Assembly: GCA_017449265.1 (NCBI GenBank)
Contig: JAFSJW010000089.1
Coordinates: 105,673 to 169,672 of the forward strand
Length of the DNA: 64,000 nt
Direction: 5' to 3'
Source of the DNA: Treponema sp.
GTDB lineage: Bacteria > Spirochaetota > Spirochaetia > Treponematales > Treponemataceae
Part shown: positions 19,384-28,076 of the stretch, one piece after another
Layout: each line of letters starts with the position of its first letter
How positions within the stretch are numbered: position 1 is the first letter of the stretch
The notes under the pieces: model-generated
Databases searched by the model: none
What the model was told of the DNA's origin: nothing
The model's input: the letters and a program-made list of their open reading frames with translations, nothing else
Translations under genes and position numbers: made by a program

Positions 19384-20214
19384 ATGATTTCAGCTCTTTC
19401 TTCTCTCTCAGACGAAGACAAAAAAATCTTCGATGAATATTGCGAAAATCACTTTGGCTCTTTTAATGAAAATCCGGATGATGATTTATCTTTTCTGATT
19501 TTTTGGCGGGAGTTCGTTTCAGCGTGCAAAAAAGACGGAGCTGCTAATGCCATAAACACAATGCTCGTTCCCAATATGCCAGTTACTTTTAAGCAAGCAG
19601 AAAAAATTTCAGCCGAAATTTACAATTCCGTTGCCGGAGAAATTCCTGTCATAAAAATCAGGAACACGGATGATTTTGAGAATCTTGTCACGAATTTGTT
19701 TTATAAAGGGAAAAGACCTGAAAACATAAGCTCAACGGGGGCTTCGTTCGTGTCCGGAAAAAAAACGCAGTTCATAATCCTTTCGCAAAAGCCCTACAGC
19801 AATGTTTCGGCAAAAACGCTCGGACTGAACGAAACCGAATGGCTTGAAAAATCTCTTCAAATCAGGCTTGAGCATGAGTGCACTCATTTTTTCACAAAAA
19901 AATTTTTCGGAACTGCGCAAAATCATCTTCACGATGAGCTAGTTGCGGATTTTTTCGGAATTACCTCTGCGTTCGGTTTTTACAAGGCGGAATATTTTGA
20001 ATATTTCATGGGAATAAAAGGAAACGAAGGAAGCCGAATTTCGTGCTACATTCCAAAAAGCTCGGAAAATCTTTTTGCCGCCCTAAAAGAAACTGCATCA
20101 CGCGCAGCATCATACATTGAAGATTTGTCAAAAAAAGAAGATTTCAATGCTCTTTCAAAGAAAGAAAAAATCCGACTCCTGTGCGAGATGAATATTCTGA
20201 GGCAAAACGACTAA
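19384..20214 (+). CDS. Uncharacterised protein with an HExxH zinc-protease-like motif
   Basis: A 276-residue soluble protein that I do not recognise with certainty. Residues 164-168 read HECTH, an HExxH zinc-binding motif, within RLEHECTHFFTKKFFG. A second conserved-looking stretch, HDELVADFFG (183-192), could give the third ligand in gluzincin style (Glu185). There is no signal peptide, so it would act in the cytoplasm. No ribosome-binding site is evident before the ATG. It is on the opposite strand to the NHLM genes around it, so it need not belong to them. A DUF family with a peptidase fold is the best guess. Confidence 0.7.
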   Translation: MISALSSLSDEDKKIFDEYCENHFGSFNENPDDDLSFLIFWREFVSACKKDGAANAINTMLVPNMPVTFKQAEKISAEIYNSVAGEIPVIKIRNTDDFENLVTNLFYKGKRPENISSTGASFVSGKKTQFIILSQKPYSNVSAKTLGLNETEWLEKSLQIRLEHECTHFFTKKFFGTAQNHLHDELVADFFGITSAFGFYKAEYFEYFMGIKGNEGSRISCYIPKSSENLFAALKETASRAASYIEDLSKKEDFNALSKKEKIRLLCEMNILRQND

Positions 20215-20236
20215 CCACAGAAAACTTCAGGCAGCT

Positions 20237-21079
20237 CTACTTTTTATAAGCTTCAAAAATTAAATTTGTCTTAAATTCTCTTTCTTGCTTAAGGACTTTC
20301 ATTTCCGAAAGTTTTTCCATAATCATTTTTCGGTCTTCCTTTGCCTCATCGACTGATTCTGAATCAAATGAAAGTTCGGCAATATAACAAATTTCCTTTG
20401 TACGCTGATTTTCAATCGGCCACACCTCAAAAGTAATTTTCTTGCCACAAAACTTTCCTTTGTACCGCCTTATCACAACAGGTCCGATAAGTTTTGCCTG
20501 CCCCAAGATTTTATCTCCCCATTTCTCTTCTTTTTCATTCATTTCCTGATTCGGCATTATTCTTTTTATCGTTTTTATCACATCAAAAAAAGGCGGAAAC
20601 TCAAGGCTTCCGAAACCTCTGTTTGAAATATCTCGTTCAAACTTGCAGTCCAAAGTCATTCGAGCGAAACTCCAATCAATCTCAAAAGAAAAGTCCTTGT
20701 TCCCAAAGATACCGTCAGCTTTTGCGCGTTCAACAGCCTCGTCAATTTTTTCGTCAGTGATTGAATATCTTTTTTTAAAAGTGTACTCGAAATCTTTTGA
20801 ACCTTCCTTTGCACGAATGCGATTAATCCAGCTTTCCTTAAAAAAAAGCTGCTCGTCAGTATCAATGTACGAAACCTTAATCAAAATTTCCTTGCTCAAT
20901 GCGAATATATCCTTATAAATATCGCTCACTTTCGTTTTGTTGTCAGAATCAAGGACTTTTTCATCAAGGGGAAATTTCACTTCACACGGAATATTCAAAG
21001 AACAAGTATTCGCATAAAAATCAACAGGAACAGACACAGACATCATACAAAAAAAAAGCCTCATTAAAAATCGTCGCAT
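20237..21079 (-). CDS. Exported protein of unknown function
   Basis: A 280-residue protein with an N-terminal signal sequence (positive MRRFLMR, hydrophobic LFFCMMSVSV, likely cleavage after DFYA near residue 23). The mature part is charged, mixed alpha/beta, with several Cys (two close to the N terminus: NTCSLNIPC). I recognise no family. It is the third gene of a minus-strand run with the HlyD-like adaptor and the VanY-like lipoprotein, with about 95 bp between it and the latter, so it may be co-expressed with them. Confidence 0.65.
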   Translation of the reverse strand: MRRFLMRLFFCMMSVSVPVDFYANTCSLNIPCEVKFPLDEKVLDSDNKTKVSDIYKDIFALSKEILIKVSYIDTDEQLFFKESWINRIRAKEGSKDFEYTFKKRYSITDEKIDEAVERAKADGIFGNKDFSFEIDWSFARMTLDCKFERDISNRGFGSLEFPPFFDVIKTIKRIMPNQEMNEKEEKWGDKILGQAKLIGPVVIRRYKGKFCGKKITFEVWPIENQRTKEICYIAELSFDSESVDEAKEDRKMIMEKLSEMKVLKQEREFKTNLIFEAYKK

Positions 21080-21174
21080 AAAACCTTCCGATAAATTTGA
21101 AAATTTTTCTCAAAAAAGAACAGGCTTCTTGAAAAGCAAAAATTTCAGAACAGCCATCATATTTACCTGAAAAA

Positions 21175-21549
21175 TTATTTTTCGCCCTTGTATTTTTCAA
21201 GCGTAATTCCTTCGTCAAAAATCTTCTGCGCAATTTTCTTGCTTGCTACATATCGGATATGCCACGGCTCGTAAGAATAGCCCGTGGTTTCCTCTTTGTT
21301 TTTGGGGTAGCGCAGAATAAAGCCATGTTTCGGAAGCTCCTTGTGAATTATAGCGAACAGCTCCGGAAGATTCATCATATCTTCGTTCTCCCACTTCCAC
21401 TCGCCGTCCACTTTCGGAACAATATCAATCGCAAGACCCGTGTGATGTTCGCTTGTTCCAGGAATTGCAACCGATTTCTGAGTCGTACCGCATGCCGCAA
21501 AGAAAAAAGCAAGCCCCAGACCCGCGATTGTCAAAATTGATTTCTTCAT
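21175..21549 (-). CDS. Short VanY/M15-like D-Ala-D-Ala carboxypeptidase lipoprotein
   Basis: Only 124 residues. A lipobox signal (FFFAACGT, Cys about residue 20) is followed almost at once by the core M15B motif PGTSEHHTGLAIDI (His and Asp zinc ligands), and later by EPWHIRYV with the third ligand. Usual VanY-type enzymes are 180-250 residues because a further 60-100 residues precede the SxHxxGxAxD motif; these are missing here. The zinc site itself is complete. It may be a genuine minimal enzyme or a truncated gene that gained a lipoprotein signal. It lies 74 bp downstream of the HlyD-like gene on the same strand. A good AGGGG site precedes the start. Confidence 0.8.
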   Translation of the reverse strand: MKKSILTIAGLGLAFFFAACGTTQKSVAIPGTSEHHTGLAIDIVPKVDGEWKWENEDMMNLPELFAIIHKELPKHGFILRYPKNKEETTGYSYEPWHIRYVASKKIAQKIFDEGITLEKYKGEK

Positions 21550-21623
21550 ACAAAGCCCCTACACATCTTTTTGATTTTACTAATCCACTACACGGGCCAA
21601 CTGTCATTTTTGCCGACTGAAAC

Positions 21624-22745
21624 TTATTGTTTATTGGCTCCAGCCTGAGCTTGGGGTAAAACTTCTTCTCCAATGCCGAGCAATTTTCTCTTCAATGTTG
21701 GAATTATGAGCGAAATAGGCCGTTTGGAATCTGTTGTGACTTTTGCAGAGCAAATATAACCAGAGCCGATTTTTTGCGCCGGACCTTTTGATGATGACCA
21801 TTTGTAGCCGGAATAAGTCGTAGGGTCAGGAATGATGCTCACTTTCACTTCGATTGGGTTCTGAATCTGGTGAAAAGTGTTAGCAAGGCTCAAATTCTGT
21901 AAGCTCGATACAAGATAATTGTCGCTCACAGGAAATTCAGAAACATCCGTAATCAAGCCCTGAATGAAGCCGTACTCCTCCTGCTTGACCGTTGTTGGCG
22001 CAAGCCCGATTTTCATGCCCGGACGGATTTTTTTACCCTCAACCGCCGGAAAATACACAAGCGCGCCAATAGTGTCCTGACCAGCCCCGGACTCAATCAC
22101 GGCAATCGTGCTGCCCGGCTGGACATAATCGCCACGGCGCACAGGAATTTCCATGACACGCCCGCTTGCCGTAGACAAAACTTGAGTTGCAGTCTGATAA
22201 TTCTCGTTCAGCATAAGAATCTGCTGCTTCATCTCGGTAATCTGCTGCTCTATGTTAAGCTCTGTCTGGCGGGAATTAAGATATTCCTGCTCGGTAATAA
22301 GCCCTTGGTCAAAAAGGCTTTTCATCATTCGCTGCTTTTCGTTCCCGCCTCTTGTCGTAGAACGGATAACATTTTGCATTTTCAGGTAGCCTTCAAGTTT
22401 TTTCTCATTGACTTTGATTTGATCAAGAATATCCTGCCGTTCGATTCGTGCGATAATCTGACCATTATGAACTGTATCACCGTGATTCACGAAAATATTC
22501 TTGACAGCTCCCTGATTGGCATATTTTACGCTCGTGATGTGGTCACTGTTCACTAAAACGCCCGTTCCGCTCACAGTGTCCGGCACGGAACCAAAGATAC
22601 CCCACATCATCGCCACGCCAATAATAATCGCCACCGAAATCAAAGCCAGGACGCTGGACGGTTTTACGACCGTCATAGTCTGGTCAAGCTGGTCAAGAGA
22701 AGCAATTCTGTCCAATGCAGATTTTCTAAAAATTGAGCGTTTCAT
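21624..22745 (-). CDS. NHLM/NHLP bacteriocin system secretion protein, HlyD family
   Basis: A 373-residue membrane-fusion adaptor. One N-terminal helix (about residues 34-54) anchors it; a biotinyl-lipoyl half follows (VKNIFVNHGDTVHNGQIIARI), then a coiled coil (about 105-185), then the return half (SGRVMEIPVRRGDYVQPGSTI). The stretch GALVYFPAVEGKKIRPGM and the VKQEEYGFIQG segment are typical of the NHLM-type HlyD family (TIGR03794-like). Together with the two ABC proteins at 12.8-17.9 kb it completes the export set, though other genes lie between. AGGA is six bases before the ATG. It lies 18 bp after aroB. Confidence 0.88.
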   Translation of the reverse strand: MKRSIFRKSALDRIASLDQLDQTMTVVKPSSVLALISVAIIIGVAMMWGIFGSVPDTVSGTGVLVNSDHITSVKYANQGAVKNIFVNHGDTVHNGQIIARIERQDILDQIKVNEKKLEGYLKMQNVIRSTTRGGNEKQRMMKSLFDQGLITEQEYLNSRQTELNIEQQITEMKQQILMLNENYQTATQVLSTASGRVMEIPVRRGDYVQPGSTIAVIESGAGQDTIGALVYFPAVEGKKIRPGMKIGLAPTTVKQEEYGFIQGLITDVSEFPVSDNYLVSSLQNLSLANTFHQIQNPIEVKVSIIPDPTTYSGYKWSSSKGPAQKIGSGYICSAKVTTDSKRPISLIIPTLKRKLLGIGEEVLPQAQAGANKQ

Positions 22746-22763
22746 TACAGTTCCTGTATTTTC

Positions 22764-23936
22764 CTATCGTAAAACGAAAAGTATATCTTCCTCGTTAACT
22801 TCCGTGATTACAGTCTCGCCGATATTTCTTTGAAGAACAAACCTGATTTTGTCAGACGAATTTTTCTTGTCTTTCTTCATCGCATCAAGAAGAAGGCGCG
22901 CAATTTTTTCCTCGTCCCCATACTTCTCTTTCATAGCAGGATGAACGGCTCCAGTTTCCCAGCCGAATGACGAAAGACATTTTTTTATCCTGCGGACATA
23001 ATCTTCAGTGCAAAAACCAAGCCGGAAAGAAAGCTCCGCAGCGCGCGCCATGCCCCATGCAACTCCGTCCCCATGAGTCACGACCCCAAGCCCGCACATA
23101 CTTTCCAGCGCATGACCGAATGTATGCCCAAGGTTCAGCTGCATTCTTATATTCTTCTCGGTCAAATCCTGCTCCACGACAGTAGCCTTATCGTTGACAC
23201 AAGTTCGTATTGCCTCACCAACAAGCGGGCTTTTTCTGTCGGAAAGAATCTGCGGATATGATTCAAGTTTGTCAAAAAGCTCCGGGGAATACAAAAGTGC
23301 GGTCTTAACGACTTCTGCCATACCGCTTCTGTACTCGTGGAAAGGAAGCGTCTCAACGAAAGAGGGACACACATGGATTTTCTGAGCCGGAAAAAAAGAG
23401 CCAATCATATTTTTGTATGTGTCAAAATCGCAACCAGTTTTGCCACCCACAGCCGCATCCACCATAGAAAGAAGCGTAGTAGGAACAAGCTCGCAGTGCG
23501 CTCCCCGCTTAAAGATAGAAGCCGCAAAAGCCGTCATGTCCGTAACAACGCCACCGCCGATTCCTACGAACACAGCAGAACGCTGTCCGTTGTTGTCAAG
23601 GGCGGCTTTCACAATCTGGAGAACGCTTTCAATCGTTTTGAACGGCTCTCCGGCTCCAAGTATGAGAAGAACATCTCTTCCGCGCTTTCCTACGAACCCA
23701 GCCTCAATTCTGACAGGAGAAAAATTCTCCCCGCAGAAATTTTCTATAAACGGCTTCATTGAATCCAAAGATGCAACAACAGTATCGGTCACAAAAATTC
23801 TCTGTGGTCTGCTCTCGCTTTCTGCAGAATAGAATATTCCGTTCATGTCCGCACTACCTGAATAAAAACGGATGAAAGTTCTGTCAGTGCCAGGATGAAC
23901 CGGCGGATATGAAACTATTTTCTCCTCAAAATCCAT
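22764..23936 (-). CDS. aroB: 3-dehydroquinate synthase
   Basis: Second step of the shikimate pathway: turns DAHP into 3-dehydroquinate; NAD+- and metal-dependent, cytoplasmic. 390 residues. NAD-binding GIGGGVVTDMTAFAAS, substrate loop PTTLLSMVDAAVGGKTG, and the metal-binding Glu/His residues in GMAEVVKTALL, LNLGHTFGHALE and THGDGVAWGM are all present. The ATG at 23936 (MDFEEK) has AGGAG 10 bases upstream; a TTG three codons earlier is less likely. It sits between the HtrA-like gene and the HlyD gene; the 18-bp gap to the latter may make them co-transcribed, but functions are unrelated. Confidence 0.95.
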   Translation of the reverse strand: MDFEEKIVSYPPVHPGTDRTFIRFYSGSADMNGIFYSAESESRPQRIFVTDTVVASLDSMKPFIENFCGENFSPVRIEAGFVGKRGRDVLLILGAGEPFKTIESVLQIVKAALDNNGQRSAVFVGIGGGVVTDMTAFAASIFKRGAHCELVPTTLLSMVDAAVGGKTGCDFDTYKNMIGSFFPAQKIHVCPSFVETLPFHEYRSGMAEVVKTALLYSPELFDKLESYPQILSDRKSPLVGEAIRTCVNDKATVVEQDLTEKNIRMQLNLGHTFGHALESMCGLGVVTHGDGVAWGMARAAELSFRLGFCTEDYVRRIKKCLSSFGWETGAVHPAMKEKYGDEEKIARLLLDAMKKDKKNSSDKIRFVLQRNIGETVITEVNEEDILFVLR

Positions 23937-23959
23937 TAACTTCAAACTCCTGAGAATCT

Positions 23960-25606
23960 CTAAAAGTAGTAAGGGCTGTCCAGCTTGGCACCTATTCCCA
24001 TAACGACATCAAGATACCCTTTTTTCCTGTTCTTTGTATAGACCTCAGCATATAAAATGGAATTATCTTTGTCAAATGTCACTTTCCGAACCTCAATCGC
24101 ATCGTTCTCAGAAAAACCTGATTCATCTGCCACAGAGCCGCGAATTATCGAATCAATAGTAAACTTGCTTTTGCTGGAGCTTGACGCGCGGTTAAGCTTC
24201 ATTCCGAAAATCGGCACGAACGAATTGGCAAGGATATCGCTTGAATAGACTGTGTAGCCAGGATTTTCAGGACGCACCGAAAGATAAATGGAACAAGTTT
24301 TTTCCACATCGTTATTAGTACGATACTTTACCGTAACGATTGTTTTCGCGCTTTCTTTTATGAAAATATTTTGCGCATCCTCAAGAGTCTTTACGCCCTG
24401 TCCGTCAATCGAAACTATAACATCGCCAGGCTTTATGCCTGCCCTGCTCGCGCTTCCGCCCGGAAGCACATACTGCACCTCAAGCCCGCTGTCTTTTCCA
24501 AGAACTTTCTTCGTATGCCCGAAGCATCCAATCCAAGGATGACTGAGTTTTCCGCCAGAATAAAGGGCAGGAAGCTCTCCTTTCAGATACTCGACAGGAA
24601 TCGCAAAATTAAGTCCCTCATACTGGAGCATTCCGGCGAAAACGATTGCCTGAACATTTCCGTTGGAATCGATGCAAGGGCCTCCGGAGTTACCAGAGTT
24701 AACAGCTGCGTCAATCTGCATTACATCTCCGAGCGAAAAGAGCTTTCTGTCCGTCGCGCTGACGATTCCGCTCGTAAGCGTGCGCTCAAGTCCAATCGGA
24801 GAGCCGATACAATAAATCTTGTCGCCTACATCCAAATCTGCGGAAGAACCAAGATTGAACGAGAACGGAGCGTCAACCTCAGTCTTAAGAAGCGCAAGGT
24901 CAAGCACAGGATCCCAGCCTATGACTTTTGCAGGAATCCTTGTGTCCGAGTCCTCAGCCAGTTTTATGAACAGTTTTGCGTATGACTTGCTCTTTGTGTC
25001 AACAACATCAGTTATGACATGGTTGTTCGTTATGATATAACCGTCTTTTGAAATGAAAAAACCAGAGCCGATTACGCGGTCAGCGTACCCCATTCCGTTT
25101 TTTACCGCCATTCCCTTGTCAACCCAGATAGTGACCGTGCCGTTTATGTAGCCTGAAACTTTCTGAAGGCTTGAGTTGATTTTTTTCAGTCCGGGAACGC
25201 GCTCAGTGCAAAGTCTGTCAAGCTCCTCGTAATTTTTAGAAAGAGATTTCAGACCATCGTAAGACACAGCTTCAAGAGACTTGTACAAATTCCTTGCATT
25301 GTAATAATTCTCTTTTTCAAGCTCCTCCTTGTATTTTCCCACAACCGTTTCCTCGCATTTTGAAACAGTTTCCTTGTCATTAAGGAGCGTTGCCCGCCAC
25401 AATGCCTGAACAGGACTTTTTTCCATCATCTCTTCGATTCTTTTTATCTCCTCCCTGCGTACATCCTCCGCCGTGTAATCAGGTTCCTCGTACACGGACT
25501 CAGGCTGCTTTATTGTTGAGCAGGAAGCAAAAGCAAGAACGAAGAAAACCAAAGGCTTTCCAAAAAAAACTCTCAAAAATTCAGCACCACTTTTCATTTT
25601 TATCAT
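23960..25606 (-). CDS. HtrA/DegP-like trypsin-family serine protease lipoprotein with PDZ domain
   Basis: 548 residues. A lipobox signal ends in FASCS (Cys29), so it is a periplasmic lipoprotein. The trypsin-like domain (about 150-345) has the triad His196 (IITNNHVIT), Asp236 (VLDLALL) and Ser307 (NSGNSGGP). A PDZ domain follows (about 360-430; AGIKPGDVIVSIDGQGV) and a less clear second PDZ-like region closes the protein (SGFSENDAIEVRK). The N-terminal 150 residues are helical and charged and not part of standard HtrA. Its start overlaps the stop of the TPR gene by ATGA, so the two are translationally coupled and likely act together in envelope quality control. Confidence 0.9.
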   Translation of the reverse strand: MIKMKSGAEFLRVFFGKPLVFFVLAFASCSTIKQPESVYEEPDYTAEDVRREEIKRIEEMMEKSPVQALWRATLLNDKETVSKCEETVVGKYKEELEKENYYNARNLYKSLEAVSYDGLKSLSKNYEELDRLCTERVPGLKKINSSLQKVSGYINGTVTIWVDKGMAVKNGMGYADRVIGSGFFISKDGYIITNNHVITDVVDTKSKSYAKLFIKLAEDSDTRIPAKVIGWDPVLDLALLKTEVDAPFSFNLGSSADLDVGDKIYCIGSPIGLERTLTSGIVSATDRKLFSLGDVMQIDAAVNSGNSGGPCIDSNGNVQAIVFAGMLQYEGLNFAIPVEYLKGELPALYSGGKLSHPWIGCFGHTKKVLGKDSGLEVQYVLPGGSASRAGIKPGDVIVSIDGQGVKTLEDAQNIFIKESAKTIVTVKYRTNNDVEKTCSIYLSVRPENPGYTVYSSDILANSFVPIFGMKLNRASSSSKSKFTIDSIIRGSVADESGFSENDAIEVRKVTFDKDNSILYAEVYTKNRKKGYLDVVMGIGAKLDSPYYF

Positions 25607-27735
25607 TTATTCTGTTCCGCCTTTTCCTGAATTTCAGAAGGCGGAAGTTTCTCTCCAAAAATCTGCTGTCCTATGCGGATAGCAAGGAATCTGTCATTTT
25701 CTGATGTGACAATTATAGAAACACCCTGAGATGTAATTTGGTTAACGCTTTTTATTATATTTTCTTCGTCAACCTCATCCCCTACCTGCGCGACCCAGTA
25801 AAAGTTCTCGTTTTTTCCAGGTTCAACAAGAAGTCGGTTTTCCGTAAGTCTTCCGCCCTTATCGTTTCCGCTGACAAGAACATAAACAGGTTTTCCGTTC
25901 TCCATAGTAACCGTAACAACATCATTAGTAAACGGTTGATGAAATTTCGCTTCCTCCTTTACGATTTTTGAACCGTTCGCAGGATAAAGCACATACTGAA
26001 CATCCCATTTGCCGTCAAAATCAAAGTCCCATGAAGATATTTTTCCAAGTCCTGCTGTATATTCTTCTATAAATTCAGGCACAGTGTCGCAGTTCATGTC
26101 CACCTGAATCATCTTGAGGTAGCAGCCGTCGCTCAAAGAAGGCTGGCCGTACAGATTCGTTATCATCTGAACTTCATCTTCCTGCGACAAAAACTTCTCG
26201 TTCTTGTTCTGCGTGAACGAATAGATTTCAGTAGTCTCGAAAAAGCCATCATTGTCTTTGTCAACAAGGCGGCGGACTGGTCTTCCGTTCTCAAACTCAG
26301 CGAACGCATAAAGCCTTTCCCCGTCATAATACTTAGCTCCCTGAGTAACACCGTCAAGAAGGCTCACATTAACGACAGCATTCTCCCGCTCGGAAGAAGG
26401 AATCTCGTAGGAAGACGCCGCCTTTATGAAATCTGAGCGCGTTATTGCATCATCATCAATAAGAAGCGGAAGATAAAATTCAACATCAAGGGCATCTTTC
26501 AGAACTTCGTTGTAATCTATGGCGAACGGCGAATATGCCACATTCTCCGCCACCAGATTAAACACAAGGTCAGAATGTTTTGACTCAAGGTTGTACACGG
26601 CTTTGTATACATCAGGCCAGTTGACATAGGTAATATCAAGACTGTCCTTAGCAACATGGAGCTTCGTCGGAGAGCCGAAATCGCACTCGCACACCCAGTC
26701 TATGCTTCCGTCCTGATTTCTGTCGTAAACCATTGCCTCGGTGCGTCCGCGCTTATACTTGACGATTATGTTCGCATTCAGGTCTCCGTCCGTATCAACT
26801 GAAATAATGCCATCGTATGAATTGAAGTAATCGGAAAGCTCTTTCCGCGCCTTCTCGTCCTTTACGGCACGAACGAAAGGCTCTACGACAGAAATATCTA
26901 TGACCGAATCAGCGAATTTATAAAAAAAGTCCAAAGCCTCAAAATCATTTATTATGCCAGCCTCAAGCGCAACCTGAGCGAAAAGCGGGGCTTTTTTCTC
27001 CTCGGCCTGAAATTTTTTCAGCTTGCGCTCCTTTTCCTCTCCATCGGAAAAAATCGCGGCATACAAGCAAAGCTCATCGGAAGGATTTTTGTAAAAATCA
27101 ACTGCCTGAACGAATTTTGCCGCAAGCATTTTAACATCGTCCGAGACAGGAATATTTTTCCGCATATTCGCATACTCGCGCCTGAAAAACAAAAGCGCAA
27201 ACCGCGGGTCTTCAGGATAGACTTTTCTGGCAACATTGATACGCCCGCGGGCATCCCTAAAATCATTCGTACCAAGCCCGTAATAATCCTTTACACGAAT
27301 AAACTCCGCATCGGAAGAATAAATCAGCGGCTTTTCGTCCAGAACTTGCAAAGACTCCTCGTAGCGCAGCGTCTCGCACAGCAAATCCGCATACAGAACA
27401 CGCGCCGCGTCACGGTTGGACTGCGCCCACTTTCCGAGCTGCAAAGATTTTTCCACAAACGGAATTATCTCAGCTTTCGGCGCGTCCCTCATTGAGGCCG
27501 ACAAAGCCTTCAGGTACCATAAATCAGGAATCGTGTCATCATACGCAAGCCCCAGCTCTATGTTTGAGTCAGCCTCGCGCAAAGACTTCTCGTTTATGTA
27601 CTGGCTGGCAAGCTGCAAGTAGCGTATAGCCGTGCGTCTGTTTGCGACGGAGGCTGAACCTGACGGCACTTGAGCGACTGATGAGGCTAAAAGAAATAAA
27701 GATATTGAAACCGATAAAAACGTTTTTCTAATCAT
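25603..27735 (-). CDS. Large exported protein with N-terminal TPR-like region
   Basis: 710 residues with a signal peptide (MIRKTFLSVSISLFLLASSVAQ, cut near residue 21). Residues about 35-165 look like TPR helices (AIRYLQLASQYINEKSLREAD..., ARVLYADLLCETLRYEESLQVL). The rest is rich in short Asp/Asn-containing phrases such as DKDNDGFF, DTDGDLNANI, DRNQDGSIDW and DFDFDGKWDV. These resemble calcium-binding DxDxDG or beta-propeller-like repeats. No known function. It is translationally coupled to the HtrA-like protease (ATGA overlap), so a shared envelope role is likely. Confidence 0.75.
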   Translation of the reverse strand: MIRKTFLSVSISLFLLASSVAQVPSGSASVANRRTAIRYLQLASQYINEKSLREADSNIELGLAYDDTIPDLWYLKALSASMRDAPKAEIIPFVEKSLQLGKWAQSNRDAARVLYADLLCETLRYEESLQVLDEKPLIYSSDAEFIRVKDYYGLGTNDFRDARGRINVARKVYPEDPRFALLFFRREYANMRKNIPVSDDVKMLAAKFVQAVDFYKNPSDELCLYAAIFSDGEEKERKLKKFQAEEKKAPLFAQVALEAGIINDFEALDFFYKFADSVIDISVVEPFVRAVKDEKARKELSDYFNSYDGIISVDTDGDLNANIIVKYKRGRTEAMVYDRNQDGSIDWVCECDFGSPTKLHVAKDSLDITYVNWPDVYKAVYNLESKHSDLVFNLVAENVAYSPFAIDYNEVLKDALDVEFYLPLLIDDDAITRSDFIKAASSYEIPSSERENAVVNVSLLDGVTQGAKYYDGERLYAFAEFENGRPVRRLVDKDNDGFFETTEIYSFTQNKNEKFLSQEDEVQMITNLYGQPSLSDGCYLKMIQVDMNCDTVPEFIEEYTAGLGKISSWDFDFDGKWDVQYVLYPANGSKIVKEEAKFHQPFTNDVVTVTMENGKPVYVLVSGNDKGGRLTENRLLVEPGKNENFYWVAQVGDEVDEENIIKSVNQITSQGVSIIVTSENDRFLAIRIGQQIFGEKLPPSEIQEKAEQNK

Positions 27736-27849
27736 AATAATTCCTAATAGAGAAAACGCTGACTAAATCATTCAGAATAATATTTTAATCAGAGCTTCCT
27801 AAGATTTTATCGTAATTATCGGCAAATTGAAAGAATTTCTTTTTTAAGG

Positions 27850-27890
27850 AATCTCTAAAAACCGAAGTTTTTAGAGATTATCACCAATAA
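27850..27890 (+). repeat. Hairpin element with conserved tail, copy A
   Basis: ATCTCTAAAAA (27851-27861)/TTTTTAGAGAT (27868-27878), followed by TATCACCAATAA (27879-27890). The same loop core and the same tail recur, with a different but still paired stem, at 51287-51326 on the other strand. Confidence 0.7.
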
Positions 27891-27918
27891 GGTAGAATTT
27901 GGAGTTTCAGAAATTTTC

Positions 27919-28004
27919 GGTGGTTGAGCGTAGTCGAAACCATAATAATCAAAATTTTTGTTTGTAAAAGGCAAAAAATGGTCATTTCGACAGACTCAAT
28001 GACC
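27919..28004. repeat. Compound REP-like element (GTCGAAACC / GGTCATT palindromes)
   Basis: First unit GGTGGTTGAGCGTAGTCGAAACC (27919-27941 region); second unit GGTCATT-N11-AATGACC (27980-28004). The second is nearly identical to the palindrome inside the second ABC gene at 8788-8816. Repeats containing TTGAGC...GTCGAAA are known from many bacterial genomes. Confidence 0.65.
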
Positions 28005-28076
28005 GAATTTTTCTGTAAAATAACCTTTTTTCAATAAAATAAAAAACTCGAAATTGAACCTAAAATCGTTTCTCCG

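Larger units (their letters stand above)
27736..28076. other. Intergenic stretch made of palindromic repeats
   Basis: No gene seen. It holds a hairpin with conserved tail (27850-27890) and two REP-like palindromes (27919-27941 and 27980-28004). Flanking TTTTCGGT and ACCGAATTTT suggest that the last two form one compound element. Confidence 0.7.

Noticed and set aside
19384..20214. Assigning the HExxH protein as part of the NHLM system
   Set aside because: It is on the opposite strand with its own promoter region and has no signal peptide; only proximity supports a link.
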